The notes below the pieces were generated by a model, which saw nothing but the letters and a program-made list of their open reading frames with translations, made no database searches and was not told where the DNA came from. 64,000 bases of DNA, from contig MKVM01000003.1 in NCBI GenBank assembly GCA_001898835.1, positions 62,001-126,000 of the forward strand, given 5' to 3'. Source of the stretch: Micrococcales bacterium 72-143 (GTDB taxonomy: Bacteria > Actinomycetota > Actinomycetes > Actinomycetales > Microbacteriaceae). A program made the translations under genes and the position numbers. Position 1 is the stretch's first letter; each line of letters starts with the position of its first letter. Below are positions 8,752 to 18,049 of the stretch, piece after piece.

Positions 8752-10563
8752 TCACACGAGCGAGTCACGCCACGCCTTGTGCAGCGTCGCGAAGCGACCG
8801 TCGCCGCCGATGAGCTCGGCGGGCGTGCCGTCCTCGACGATCGATCCGTGCTCCATCACGAGCACGCGGTCGGCGATCGCGACCGTCGAGAGGCGGTGCG
8901 CGATGACGATCGCGGTGCGGTCGGCGAGCAGCGTCGTGAGGCCCTCCTGCACGAGCCGCTCGCTCGGGATGTCGAGCGAGGCGGTCGCCTCGTCGAGGAT
9001 GAGCACCGCCGGGTCGGCGAGGAACGCGCGGGCGAACGACAGCAGCTGGCGCTGCCCCGCCGACACCCGGCCCCCGCGCTTGTTCACGTCGGTGTCGTAG
9101 CCGTCCGGCAGCTCCTCGATGAACGCATCCGCGCCGACCGCGTGCGCCGCCGCCCGGATCTCGTCGAGCGAGGCGCCCGGCTTGCCGAGCGCGATGTTGT
9201 CGGCGACCGAGCCGGAGAACAGGTACGCCTCCTGCGTCACCATGACGATGGCACGGCGCAGGTCCTTCGGGTGCAGCTCCCGCAGGTCGACGCCGTCGAG
9301 CCGCACCGATCCGGTGGTCGGGTCGTAGAACCGGGCCACGAGCTTCGCGAGGGTCGACTTGCCCGCGCCCGTCGAGCCGACGAGCGCGACCGTCTGCCCA
9401 GCGGGGATGTGCAGCTCGAAGTCGGGCAGGATGACGCGGTCCTCCCGGTAGGCGAAGCGCACGTCGTCGAAGTCGATGGCGCCCTTCGCCTTCCAGAGGT
9501 CGACCGGGCGCGCCGGGTCGGGCACGCTCGGGTTCTCGTCGAGCACGCCCGAGATCTTCTCGAGCGCCGCCGAAGCCGACTGGTAGGAGTTGTAGAACTG
9601 CGCCATCTCCTCCATCGGGTCGAAGAAGCGCCGCGTGTACATGAGCGCCGCGAGCAGCACGCCGACCGCGAGCGAGCCGTCCGCCACCCGCAGCCCGCCC
9701 ACGAGCAGAACCGCCGCCACGACGACGTTGCCGATCACGACGAGGCTCGGGTCGAAGACGCCGAACACGCCGATCGCCTTCGCGTTCGCGGCCCGGTAGT
9801 TCTCCACGTGCTCGCCGAACTCGTCCTCGTTGCGCTTCTCGGCGCGGAACGCCTTGACCGCGCGGATGCCCGTCATGGTCTCCACGAACTTCACGATGAG
9901 GCGCGCCGAGTGCACGCGCGTCGAACGGAACGCCCGCTGCGAGGTCACCTGGAACCAGCGGGTCAGCAGCACGAGGATCGGCAGCGAGCACGCGATGATG
10001 AGCGCCGACACGGGGTCGAGGAACACGAGCGTGATGGCGATGAACACCATGTAGAGCACGCCGCGGATGAGCCCCTGGATGCCCGAATCGAGCAGCTCGC
10101 GGATCGCGTCGAGGTCGTTCGTCTGCCGCGCGATGATGCGGCCCGAGGTGTAGCTCTCGTGGAACTCGAGGCTCAGCAGCTGCGCGTGCCGGTAGATGCG
10201 CCCGCGCAGGTCGTAGAGGAACGCCTGGCTGATGCGCGCCGACAGCATCGTGTAGTGCCACATGAGCACGGCCCCGACGATCGCCGCACCCAGGTACAGC
10301 AGCACGACGACCGCGAGCGGCATCGCATCCTGGTGCTCGATGATCGCGGGCAGGCCCGCGTCGATCCCGAACGCGATGAGGGCGGGCCCCGCGGTCTGCA
10401 GGGCGGTGCTCGTCGCGACGATGATCATGGCGACCACGACGCGCCCGCGCAGCGGACGCAGCAGCGAGCCGAGCAGCCGCGAGGAGCGCGCGCGGATGGC
10501 GCGGCTCTCCTCGCGCGTGTAGTCCTGGCGGTCCTCGCCCTCGACACCCTCCAAGATGCTCAT
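8752..10563 (-). CDS. ABC exporter subunit, permease-ATPase half transporter (second gene)
   Basis: A 603-residue half transporter: six membrane helices in residues about 35-320, then an ATPase domain with Walker [11 protein letters not shown] (near 398), Walker [12 protein letters not shown] with the catalytic Glu (near 521), and H-loop AHRLST. Its signature motif is VSAGQ (near 503) instead of LSGGQ. It overlaps the stop of the preceding half transporter by ATGA, so the two are translationally coupled and most likely form a heterodimer. In that dimer its Glu-bearing Walker B pairs with the partner's canonical LSGGQ to make the single competent site. The family exports drugs, lipids or peptides; the substrate is not predictable here. 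Confidence 0.92.
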   Translation of the reverse strand: MSILEGVEGEDRQDYTREESRAIRARSSRLLGSLLRPLRGRVVVAMIIVATSTALQTAGPALIAFGIDAGLPAIIEHQDAMPLAVVVLLYLGAAIVGAVLMWHYTMLSARISQAFLYDLRGRIYRHAQLLSLEFHESYTSGRIIARQTNDLDAIRELLDSGIQGLIRGVLYMVFIAITLVFLDPVSALIIACSLPILVLLTRWFQVTSQRAFRSTRVHSARLIVKFVETMTGIRAVKAFRAEKRNEDEFGEHVENYRAANAKAIGVFGVFDPSLVVIGNVVVAAVLLVGGLRVADGSLAVGVLLAALMYTRRFFDPMEEMAQFYNSYQSASAALEKISGVLDENPSVPDPARPVDLWKAKGAIDFDDVRFAYREDRVILPDFELHIPAGQTVALVGSTGAGKSTLAKLVARFYDPTTGSVRLDGVDLRELHPKDLRRAIVMVTQEAYLFSGSVADNIALGKPGASLDEIRAAAHAVGADAFIEELPDGYDTDVNKRGGRVSAGQRQLLSFARAFLADPAVLILDEATASLDIPSERLVQEGLTTLLADRTAIVIAHRLSTVAIADRVLVMEHGSIVEDGTPAELIGGDGRFATLHKAWRDSLV

Positions 10564-12374
10564 GCCGTCACCTCCTCAACCGTCCGATCATCGTCGAGCG
10601 ACGAGATCACGTGACGGTAGTGCGGGTTGCGCTCGAGCAGCTCCGAGTGGCGCCCGACGTCCGTGACGCGGCCGCCCTCCAGCAGCGCGACCCGGTCGGC
10701 GAGCATGACCGTCGACGGACGGTGCGCGACGACGAGCGCGGTCGTGTCGGCGAGCACCCGGCGCAACCCGGCCTCCACCCGCGCCTCCGTGTCGACGTCG
10801 AGCGCCGACAGCGGGTCGTCGAGCACGAGCACCGAGGGGCGGGCGGCGACGGCGCGGGCGAGCGCGATGCGCTGCCGCTGGCCGCCCGAGAGGCTCAGCC
10901 CCTCCTCGCCGATCGTCGTGTCGGCACCCATCGGCAGGCGCTCCACGAAGTCCGCCTGCGCGATGTCGAGGGCTTCCGCGAGCACCGCCTCCGCCTCCGC
11001 CGAGTCGGGGTCGAGCTCGGGCCGGCCGAGCAGCACGTTCTCGCGCACCGACGCCGAGAACAGCGTCGCCTCCTCGAACGCCATCGCGATCCGCGCCCGC
11101 AGCTCCTCCCGGGTGAGGTCGCGGATGTCGACGCCGTCGAGCAGCACGCGGCCGCCCGTCACGTCGTACAGCCGCGTGGTGAGGGCCGTGAGGGTCGTCT
11201 TGCCCGACCCCGTGAGCCCCACGAGCGCCATCGTCTCGCCCGGCTCGAGCTCGAGCCGGATGTCGTCGAGCAGGTCGGGCACGGATGCCGGGGAGTCCTG
11301 GTAGCGGAAGTGCACGTTCTCGAACACGAGGCGCCCGCGCGGCTCCGTCACGTGAACCGGGTGCTCCGGGTCGCGGATCGGGTTCGGCTCGTCGAGCACC
11401 TCGAAGATGCGCTCGACGGCGGTGCGGGTCTCGAAGGTCATCGAGAGCAGCCACCCGATCGACTCGATCGGCCAGCGCAGCACGGCCGCCGCTGCGAAGA
11501 AGGCGATGAGCCCGCCCACCGTCAGCTGGCCGCCCGCCGCGAGCACGACGCCGCCGAGCAGCGACAGCGCGAACGCGACATCCGGGATGAGCAGCAGCCA
11601 GAGCCACAGACCCGCGATCGCGCGTGCCTTCTCGAGCTCGGTGCCGCGCAGCTCCTCCGCCTGCCGCAGGAAGTTCTCGAGGCTGTGGCGGCCGCGGCCG
11701 AACGCCTTGAGCACGCGGATGCCGTGCACCGACTCCTCGACGGTCGTCGCCAGGTCGCCCTGCTGGTCCTGGGCGCGCCGCGAGACGAGCGAGTAGCGGT
11801 GCTCGAACCGGAAGCCGACGACCCACATCGGGATCGAGGCGATGATGAACACGAGCGCGAGCTGCCACGACCAGGTGAACAGGATGCCGAACCCGACGAC
11901 GATCACGACGACGTTGCCGACCAGCAGGATGACGCCGAACGCCAGCCAGCGGCGGATCGTGCCGAGGTCGCCCATCGACCGCGACAGCAGCTGGCCGGAC
12001 TGCCAGCGGTCGTGGAAGGAGACCGGCAGGTCCTGCAGCTTCGCGTAGAGCGCGTTGCGCATGTTCGCCTCGATGTGGGTCGACGGCGTCAGCACGAGCC
12101 AGCGGCGCACCATGATCAGCAGGCCTTCGGCGATGCCGAGCCCGAGCACGATGCCGGCGGCCGGCCACACCTGCGCCGTGTCGCCCGAGGCGAGCGGGCC
12201 GTCGATGATCCACTGCAGCACGACGGGCACGCTGAGGGACACCATCGTGAGGGCGACGTAGACGAACAGGCTCGTGACGGTCCGCCCGAGGAAGGGACGC
12301 ACGAAGGGATAGATGCGCGCGAGGGTGCGCACGGTGCCGCGCGCGGGCGCGGCTGCGTTGAGGTGCTCAGACAT
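10560..12374 (-). CDS. ABC exporter subunit, permease-ATPase half transporter (first gene)
   Basis: A 604-residue half transporter with membrane helices in residues about 20-330 and an ATPase domain showing Walker [11 protein letters not shown] (near 390), canonical LSGGQRQR (near 495) and Walker [13 protein letters not shown], where Asp replaces the catalytic Glu. This is the degenerate-site subunit of a TM287/288-like heterodimer, complementary to the downstream gene's altered signature motif. The ATG at 12374 has only a weak ribosome site. Upstream lie a 25-codon ORF with a strong ribosome site and a short inverted repeat, so expression may be attenuation-controlled. Confidence 0.92.
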   Translation of the reverse strand: MSEHLNAAAPARGTVRTLARIYPFVRPFLGRTVTSLFVYVALTMVSLSVPVVLQWIIDGPLASGDTAQVWPAAGIVLGLGIAEGLLIMVRRWLVLTPSTHIEANMRNALYAKLQDLPVSFHDRWQSGQLLSRSMGDLGTIRRWLAFGVILLVGNVVVIVVGFGILFTWSWQLALVFIIASIPMWVVGFRFEHRYSLVSRRAQDQQGDLATTVEESVHGIRVLKAFGRGRHSLENFLRQAEELRGTELEKARAIAGLWLWLLLIPDVAFALSLLGGVVLAAGGQLTVGGLIAFFAAAAVLRWPIESIGWLLSMTFETRTAVERIFEVLDEPNPIRDPEHPVHVTEPRGRLVFENVHFRYQDSPASVPDLLDDIRLELEPGETMALVGLTGSGKTTLTALTTRLYDVTGGRVLLDGVDIRDLTREELRARIAMAFEEATLFSASVRENVLLGRPELDPDSAEAEAVLAEALDIAQADFVERLPMGADTTIGEEGLSLSGGQRQRIALARAVAARPSVLVLDDPLSALDVDTEARVEAGLRRVLADTTALVVAHRPSTVMLADRVALLEGGRVTDVGRHSELLERNPHYRHVISSLDDDRTVEEVTA

Positions 12375-12432
12375 GATTCATCCGGACAGGCGCGTGCGGA
12401 CATCGCACACGAGAGGTGGAACGTGGAGAGGA

Positions 12433-12449
12433 GGCGACGGATTCCGGAT
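12433..12449 (-). repeat. Short inverted repeat in the exporter leader
   Basis: ACGGAT and ATCCGT flank a 5-nt loop in the untranslated stretch between the upstream small ORF and the first exporter gene. A 6-bp hairpin here could act in attenuation, but the stem is short and the role is inferred from position only. Confidence 0.35.
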
Positions 12450-12478
12450 CCGTCGTGAAGGGCGGGCGGGCGGTGCCG

Positions 12479-12556
12479 CTAACGGCGTCGCGCGGCGGAG
12501 GCGGCGACGCCCGGGATCGCGGCCTGGACAGGGCGCGGGGTACCGGTGTTCGTCAT
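12479..12556 (-). CDS. Small upstream ORF, possible leader peptide of the ABC exporter operon
   Basis: A 25-codon ORF encoding MTNTGTPRPVQAAIPGVAAS followed by AARRR. It is preceded by GAGGAGG, the strongest ribosome-binding site in this part of the window, 4 nt before the ATG. It ends with TAG 104 bp upstream of the first exporter start, inside what would be a leader of over 200 nt from a TAGTCT -10-like hexamer at 12613-12618. The exporter's own ribosome site is weak. This resembles leader peptides of ribosome-mediated attenuation in actinobacterial drug-efflux genes. It has no homologue I recognise, and it could be a chance ORF behind a purine-rich run. Confidence 0.5.
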   Translation of the reverse strand: MTNTGTPRPVQAAIPGVAASAARRR

Positions 12557-12680
12557 GATGCCTCCTCGTTGTGCGAGCTTCGTCCGCCCGGCGGATGCCT
12601 GAGCAGCCCTACAGACTATGCCCGCGGCATCCGACACCGCAACAAGCGCGCACGACGGATGCGCGGGCGCGCGGCGTGGC

Positions 12681-12686
12681 TAGACT
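12681..12686 (+). promoter_or_regulatory. -10-like hexamer TAGACT of the purine permease gene
   Basis: TAGACT lies 49 nt upstream of the GTG at 12736, leaving a short leader with a GGAG ribosome site before the start. The leader is too short for a purine riboswitch. Confidence 0.4.
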
Positions 12687-12735
12687 CGGCGGCGGAGCAG
12701 CGTAGCTCGGCACCCCGATCCACCACGGAGCATCT

Positions 12736-14184
12736 GTGAACACCACCACGCCCACCCGTCAGACCAGCGCCCTCGACCGGTTCTTCCAGATCAGCGAGCG
12801 CGGCTCCACGATCGGCACCGAGATCCGCGGCGGGCTCGTCACCTTCGTGACGATGGCCTACATCGTGATCCTCAACCCGATCATCCTGTCGGGGTCCGCG
12901 GACGTCGCAGGCAACTCGCTCGACTTCGGTCAGGTGGGCGCCGTCACCGCCCTCACCGCCGGCGTCATGACGATCCTGTTCGGCATCGTCACGCGCCTGC
13001 CGTTCGCCTTCGCGGCCGGTCTCGGCATCAACGCGTTCCTCGCCTTCACGGTCGTCGGCCAGGTGACCTGGCCGGAGGCGATGGCCCTCGTCGTCATCAA
13101 CGGTCTCGTGATCGTACTGCTCGCCGCCACCGGCCTGCGGAAGCTGATCTTCGACGCGGTCCCCCTGCAGCTCAAGCTCGCCATCACCGTCGGAATCGGG
13201 CTCTTCATCGCCTTCATCGGCTTCGTCAACTCCGGCCTCGTCACCGCGACGGGAGCCGACTCGCCGCCCGTCGGCCTCGGTGTGGGCGGCTCGGTCGCGA
13301 CGGTGCCGACGCTGCTGTTCGTGGTCACCCTGCTGCTCACCGGCATCCTGGTCGCCCGCAAGGTCAAGGGCGGCATCCTCATCGGCCTCGTCTCGGGAAC
13401 CGTCATCGCGGTCATCGTCGAGGCGATCTGGCACATCGGGCCGAAGTTCGCCGGCGACGAGGTCAACCCCGGCGGCTGGGGGCTCACCGTCCCCGCGCTC
13501 AGCGGATCGGCGTTCCAGCTGCCCGACCTGAGCCTCGTCGGCAAGCTCGACTTCGGCTTCGACCTCGGCAAGGTCAGCATCGTCGCCATCGTGATGCTCG
13601 TCTTCACGCTCGTCTTCACCAACTTCTTCGACGCGATGGGCACCATGACCGGCCTCGCCAAGGAGGCGGGCCTCGCGGATGCGAAGGGCGACTTCCCGCG
13701 CATCCGCTCGGCGCTCGTCGTGGAGGGTGTCGGCGCCGTCGCGGGTGGTCTCACCTCCTCGTCGTCGAACACGGTGTTCATCGAGTCGGGCTCGGGCATC
13801 GGCGAGGGGGCCCGCACGGGCTTCGCGAACGTGATCACGGGCGCGATGTTCCTGCTCGCGATGTTCTTCACGCCGCTCACCGAGATCGTGCCGACCGAGA
13901 TCGCGGCCGCCGCGCTCGTGATCGTGGGCGCCATGATGATGTCGCAGATCCGCCACATCGACCTCACCGACTTCGCGGTGCTGCTGCCGGTTTTCCTCAC
14001 CGTGACCGTCATGCCGCTCACCTACTCGATCGCGAACGGTATCGGCGCCGGCTTCGTCAGCTGGGTGGTCGTGAAGGCGGTCAGCGGCAAGGTGCGCGAG
14101 ATCCACCCGCTGCTGTGGGTGGTCGCCGCAGGCTTCGTGATCTACTTCGCCCGTGGTCCGATCGAGGCGCTCTTCGCGGTCTGA
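12736..14184 (+). CDS. NCS2/AzgA-family purine permease
   Basis: A 482-residue membrane transporter of the AzgA-like branch (adenine, guanine or hypoxanthine/proton symport). The N-terminal FFQISERGSTIGTEIRGG and TFVTMAYIVILNP segments are diagnostic, followed by about 12-14 hydrophobic helices and the GLGINAFLAFTVV and GAVAGGLTSSSSNTVFIESG segments that line the substrate site. The length is as expected for the family. The GTG start has GGAG five nucleotides upstream. It is divergent from the exporter operon and lies about 360 bp before the convergent purH end. Which purine it moves cannot be settled by eye. Confidence 0.9.
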   Translation: MNTTTPTRQTSALDRFFQISERGSTIGTEIRGGLVTFVTMAYIVILNPIILSGSADVAGNSLDFGQVGAVTALTAGVMTILFGIVTRLPFAFAAGLGINAFLAFTVVGQVTWPEAMALVVINGLVIVLLAATGLRKLIFDAVPLQLKLAITVGIGLFIAFIGFVNSGLVTATGADSPPVGLGVGGSVATVPTLLFVVTLLLTGILVARKVKGGILIGLVSGTVIAVIVEAIWHIGPKFAGDEVNPGGWGLTVPALSGSAFQLPDLSLVGKLDFGFDLGKVSIVAIVMLVFTLVFTNFFDAMGTMTGLAKEAGLADAKGDFPRIRSALVVEGVGAVAGGLTSSSSNTVFIESGSGIGEGARTGFANVITGAMFLLAMFFTPLTEIVPTEIAAAALVIVGAMMMSQIRHIDLTDFAVLLPVFLTVTVMPLTYSIANGIGAGFVSWVVVKAVSGKVREIHPLLWVVAAGFVIYFARGPIEALFAV

Positions 14185-14542
14185 TCGGGCCGCCGGGCTC
14201 CTGCTCTCCGCATCCGCTGAGGGGCCCGATCCGAGGGGTCCCCTACCCCCTACTCTCTCCCCTCAGAAATGCAGGAGATCGTGCGAGCGACCGCCCCGGG
14301 ATGCTGTCGGCCCGCGCCCCGCATCCTGTTCCTCCTGCATTTCTAGGGTTGCCGATCGGGACGGATGCCGCGCCCCCGCCCGGGGCGGCGCCCCCACCCC
14401 ATCCGAGAAATGCAGGAGACACGGCGCAGCCACCCCACCGCCACGAGCTGAGCAAGCCCCGACGGGACGAATCTCCTGCATTTCTGGGAGACGGGAGGAG
14501 ACGAAACCGGGCCATACGAGGCCGATCGAGACGGCCGACCGC
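14185..14542. repeat. Intergenic stretch with two inverted-repeat units (REP-like)
   Basis: No gene is visible in this 358-bp gap between convergent genes. It holds four copies of AGAAATGCAGGAGA: direct at 14265-14278, inverted at 14331-14344, direct at 14406-14419 and inverted at 14472-14485. These form two tandem inverted-repeat units of about 80 bp each with 13-14 bp arms and loops of about 52-54 nt. Each could fold as a cruciform or act as a terminator. The pattern looks like a dispersed palindromic repeat, though only a genome-wide search could show that. Confidence 0.7.
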
Positions 14543-16129
14543 TCAGTGGAAGAAGTGGCGCTCGCCCGTGAGGTAGAGGGTGACGCCGTACTCGCGGCAG
14601 GCCTCGATGACGTCCTCGTCGCGGATCGAGCCGCCCGGCTGCACGATCGCCTTCACACCCGCCTCGAGCAGGATGCGGGGGCCGTCGTCGAAGGGGAAGA
14701 ACGCGTCGGATGCGGCGACCGAGCCGGCCGCCCGCTCCCCCGCGCGCTCGACCGCGAGGCGGCACGAGTCGACCCGGTTGACCTGGCCCATGCCGACGCC
14801 CACGGATGCGCCGCCCGAGGCGAGCAGGATCGCGTTCGACTTGACGGCGCGCACCGCCCGCCACGCGAACTCGAGGTCGGCGAGGGTCGCCGCATCGGCG
14901 GGGTCGCCGGCTGCCAGCTTCCACTGCAGCGCCGGCACGAAGTGGTCGTCGGCCTGCTGGAGGAGCTGGCCGCCCGAGAGCTGGCGCAACTCGATCTCGC
15001 CCCGGCTGTAGCCCTCCGGCAGGCGCAGCAGCCGCAGGTTCTTCTTGCCGGCGAGCACCTCGAGCGCCCCGGGCTCGAAGTCGGGCGCCACGATCACCTC
15101 GGTGAAGATCGGCGCGATCGACTCCGCCGCCTCACGGGTGAGGGGACGGTTCGCGGCGATCACGCCTCCGTAGGCCGACACCGGATCGCAGGCGTGCGCG
15201 AGCGCGTGCGCCTCGGCGATCGTGCCGGCTGTCGCGATGCCGCAGGGGTTCGCGTGCTTGATGACGGCGACCGCGGGACCGTGGTGGTCGTACGCGGCCC
15301 GTAGGGCGGCATCCGCGTCGACGTAGTTGTTGTACGACATCTCCTTGCCCTGCAGCTGCACGGCCTGGGCGATGCCGCGCCCGTGCGGACTGCGGTAGAG
15401 GGCCGCGCGCTGGTGCGAGTTCTCGCCGTAGCGCAGCACCTCGGCGCGGTTCCAGCTGCCGGCCGCCCAGCCCGGGAAGCCCGAGCCCTCGTCGTCGGGC
15501 GCGAGGACCGAGCCCATCCAGCTCGCGACGGCGATGTCGTAGTCGGCGGTGTGACGGAAGGCCTCGAGGGCGAGCTCGCGGCGCTGCAGCAGGCTCGTGC
15601 CGCCCACGGCGAGCGCGTCGACGATGTCGCCGTAGCGCGCCGGCGACACGACGACCGCGACGTTGGCGTGGTTCTTCGCCGAGGCGCGCACCATCGCGGG
15701 GCCGCCGATGTCGATCTGCTCGATCACGGCATCCGGCGCCGCCCCCTGCGCGACGGTCTCGGCGAAGGGGTAGAGGTTGACGACGACGAGCTCGAACGGC
15801 TCGATGCCGAAGCTCGCGAGCTCCGCCTCGTGGCTCTCGAGGCGGAGGTCGGCGAGCAGACCCGAGTGCACCTTCGGGTGCAGGGTGCGCACGCGCCCGT
15901 CGAGGTGCTCCGGGAAGCCCGTCAGCTCGCCGATCTGGGTGACGGGGATGCCGGCGTCCGCGATCGCCTTCGAGGTGCCGCCGGTCGAGACGATCTCGAC
16001 GTCGGCGGCGGCGAGGGCGCGGGCGAGCTCGACGAGCCCGGTCTTGTCGGAGACGGCGACGAGCGCGCGGCGGATCGGCACCCGGTCGCGCTCGCGGTAC
16101 AGGGAGGGGTCGATGGAGGGGGCGCTCAT
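14543..16129 (-). CDS. purH: Bifunctional AICAR transformylase / IMP cyclohydrolase
   Basis: Catalyses the last two steps of purine synthesis, formylating AICAR with 10-formyl-THF and closing the ring to IMP. It has 528 residues, the usual size. The N-terminal MGS-like cyclohydrolase domain (about 1-150) shows [16 protein letters not shown] and [11 protein letters not shown]. The transformylase domain shows RYGENSHQ and VIKHANPCG with the catalytic Lys-His pair. The ATG at 16129 overlaps the purN stop as ATGA, so the two genes are translationally coupled. Confidence 0.97.
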   Translation of the reverse strand: MSAPSIDPSLYRERDRVPIRRALVAVSDKTGLVELARALAAADVEIVSTGGTSKAIADAGIPVTQIGELTGFPEHLDGRVRTLHPKVHSGLLADLRLESHEAELASFGIEPFELVVVNLYPFAETVAQGAAPDAVIEQIDIGGPAMVRASAKNHANVAVVVSPARYGDIVDALAVGGTSLLQRRELALEAFRHTADYDIAVASWMGSVLAPDDEGSGFPGWAAGSWNRAEVLRYGENSHQRAALYRSPHGRGIAQAVQLQGKEMSYNNYVDADAALRAAYDHHGPAVAVIKHANPCGIATAGTIAEAHALAHACDPVSAYGGVIAANRPLTREAAESIAPIFTEVIVAPDFEPGALEVLAGKKNLRLLRLPEGYSRGEIELRQLSGGQLLQQADDHFVPALQWKLAAGDPADAATLADLEFAWRAVRAVKSNAILLASGGASVGVGMGQVNRVDSCRLAVERAGERAAGSVAASDAFFPFDDGPRILLEAGVKAIVQPGGSIRDEDVIEACREYGVTLYLTGERHFFH

Positions 16130-16713
16130 GCGGGATCCTTGAGGTCGATGGTGCCGTCGGCGATGCCCCGCACCGTCTCGATGAGGAGCTCGCGCTCGAC
16201 GGGCTTGATGCGGTCGTGGAGGGTGGACTCGGTGTCCCCGGGGTCGATCGGAACCCGGCGCTGGGCGAGGATTGGCCCCGTGTCGATCCCGTCGTCGACG
16301 ACGATGACGCTCGCGCCGGTGACGGTGGCGCCGGCCGCGAGCGCGTCGCGCACCCCGTGCGCGCCGGGGAACTCGGGCAGGTAGGCGGGGTGGGTGTTGA
16401 TGATCGCGGGACCGTACTCGGCCACCACCTGCCGCGGCAGCAGCTTCATGAGGCCGGACAGCACGACGAGGTCGGGCTCCCACTCGCGCAGCTGGGCGAG
16501 CAGCTCGTCGCCCCACGCCTCCCGCGAGGCGAAGGAGGTGAACGGCACGACGAAGCTCGGGATGCCGAACGCCTCCGCGTGGCCGAGGCCGTCGGCCTGC
16601 CGGTCGGCGCCCACCGCGACGACGCGCGCCGGGTACTCCGGATGCTGCGCCGCCTCGAGAAGCGCGCGGAGGTTGGACCCGCCCCCGGAGATGAGGACGA
16701 CGACCCGCAGCAC
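16126..16713 (-). CDS. purN: Phosphoribosylglycinamide formyltransferase
   Basis: Formylates GAR with 10-formyl-THF in purine synthesis. It has 195 residues, the normal length. The N-terminal loop [12 protein letters not shown] binds substrate phosphate, [15 protein letters not shown] carries the catalytic His, and [11 protein letters not shown] the catalytic Asp. The GTG at 16713 lies exactly 6 nt after TAGGCT, pointing to a leaderless mRNA that continues into purH through a 4-bp overlap. The DUF6350-like gene ends 50 bp upstream. Confidence 0.96.
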   Translation of the reverse strand: MLRVVVLISGGGSNLRALLEAAQHPEYPARVVAVGADRQADGLGHAEAFGIPSFVVPFTSFASREAWGDELLAQLREWEPDLVVLSGLMKLLPRQVVAEYGPAIINTHPAYLPEFPGAHGVRDALAAGATVTGASVIVVDDGIDTGPILAQRRVPIDPGDTESTLHDRIKPVERELLIETVRGIADGTIDLKDPA

Positions 16714-16719
16714 CCGCCC

Positions 16720-16725
16720 AGCCTA
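16720..16725 (-). promoter_or_regulatory. -10 hexamer TAGGCT, leaderless promoter of purN
   Basis: TAGGCT ends exactly 6 nt before the purN GTG, with no ribosome site between them. Confidence 0.55.
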
Positions 16726-16763
16726 GCGGTGGGCACCCCTCCCGCTGGTCGAGTGCCTGCGCG

Positions 16764-17999
16764 CTACTCGAGCGGCGGGCGGCGGCGGCCGGGCAGCGGG
16801 AGCGTGACCGAGCCGGCTGCCAGGCCGATCGCGAGCCCGATCGCGAACTCGAGAGCGGCCACGAGACCCACCGCGAGGGGGTCCGGCCCGAGGCGGCTGA
16901 AGCGGCCGGGGCCGAGCCCGCCCGCGGATGCCGCCGCGAGCAGGGCGAGGAGCAGGCCGCCCGCTGCTCCCCCGGCGACCGCGACGAGCGCCGACCAGGC
17001 GAGGCGCGAGCCGTCGCCGATCGCGCGGGTGAGCGCCGGACGCACTGCGACGCCAGCCAGGAACGCCGCGACGACCGGAACCGCGAGCCCCACGAACCCG
17101 AAGGCGAGCTCACCCGACGGCAGCGCCCCGAGGATCGGAATGGCGGGCAGCGGCCCGACGGTGGTGCCGAGCGGCGACACCTGCGAGCCCACGCCGAGCG
17201 CGAACCCGGGGCCCGCGAACCACGACGCCACCCAGATCACCACGTTCGGGATGAAGGCGAACTGCCCCGCCGTCATCACGACCCCGCCGAGCACCTCCGT
17301 GTGCAGCGCCTCGTACATGCGGATCACCTGCGCGTAGCCGGCGACGAGCACGACCGTGGCGGTCACCGCGCTCGCGACGAGCACGATCATCACGGATGCC
17401 GCCCCCGCCTTCAGCGAGGCGGCGACCGCGCCGCGAACGCGGGGGCTCCAGGACGCCGTCCACCTCGCCAGGCGGCCGCGCGCGCCCCTGCCGTGGTCGG
17501 CATCCGCGCGCAGAACCCCGAGCACGAGCCCCACGCCGAAGACCAGCGCGGGCAGCAGAGCGCCCTGCCAGATCGAGGGACGCGCGGCCGGATGGACGGC
17601 CGAGAGCGTCAGCAGCAGGGAGATGCCGCCGAACACGGCGAAGGCGACGAGCTCGCCGAGCAGCCGGTGGCCCGTCTCGGCCACGCGGCCCCCCGCGCGC
17701 ACGCCGAGGGCGAGGGTGAGCAGTGCGAAACCGAGGGCCGCGATGGAGACGAGAACGATCGTGCCCGCCGGGGCGCCGATCGTCGCCGCGGTCGCCTCGT
17801 CGAGCACGAAGGTCACGTCGACGCCGTGCCCGATGAGCCACACGTCGACGGACGCGCGCCAGAAACCCGTCCAGTCGGGGCCGAACCCGAACTGGAAGGC
17901 CCACAGCAGCGTCGCGAGCAGCAGCGGAATGGCGACACCGATGGCCGCGACGAGCAGTGCCTCGGCGCCCGCGAAGAGGACGGTGAGGCGGCGGGTCAC
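16764..17999 (-). CDS. DUF6350-like polytopic membrane protein
   Basis: A 411-residue integral membrane protein with about nine to ten hydrophobic helices, beginning [20 protein letters not shown]. No catalytic motif is visible. A protein of this type lies directly upstream of purN-purH in many actinobacteria, which is the basis for the family call; its function is unknown. Translation from the GTG at 17999 is likely leaderless, as TAGGGT ends 6 nt upstream. It could be a transporter, but no transporter signature is recognised. Confidence 0.75.
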   Translation of the reverse strand: MTRRLTVLFAGAEALLVAAIGVAIPLLLATLLWAFQFGFGPDWTGFWRASVDVWLIGHGVDVTFVLDEATAATIGAPAGTIVLVSIAALGFALLTLALGVRAGGRVAETGHRLLGELVAFAVFGGISLLLTLSAVHPAARPSIWQGALLPALVFGVGLVLGVLRADADHGRGARGRLARWTASWSPRVRGAVAASLKAGAASVMIVLVASAVTATVVLVAGYAQVIRMYEALHTEVLGGVVMTAGQFAFIPNVVIWVASWFAGPGFALGVGSQVSPLGTTVGPLPAIPILGALPSGELAFGFVGLAVPVVAAFLAGVAVRPALTRAIGDGSRLAWSALVAVAGGAAGGLLLALLAAASAGGLGPGRFSRLGPDPLAVGLVAALEFAIGLAIGLAAGSVTLPLPGRRRPPLE

Positions 18000-18005
18000 G
18001 TGGCG

Positions 18006-18011
18006 ACCCTA
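18006..18011 (-). promoter_or_regulatory. -10 hexamer TAGGGT, leaderless promoter
   Basis: TAGGGT ends exactly 6 nt before the GTG of the DUF6350-like gene. Confidence 0.55.
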
Positions 18012-18049
18012 CGACACCCGCGCGACGCCGCCCGAGGCGCCGCGCAGGG

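Noticed and set aside
12687-12735. Possible purine riboswitch before the purine permease
   Set aside because: The leader from the likely -10 hexamer is only about 49 nt and lacks the conserved three-way junction sequence.
12616-14106. A 496-codon minus-strand open frame opposite the purine permease
   Set aside because: The product is Asp/Arg/His-rich with no recognisable domain; the plus-strand gene is a clear AzgA-type permease.
14265-14485. CRISPR array
   Set aside because: The repeats alternate in orientation and spacing is irregular; there are only four short copies and no cas genes.
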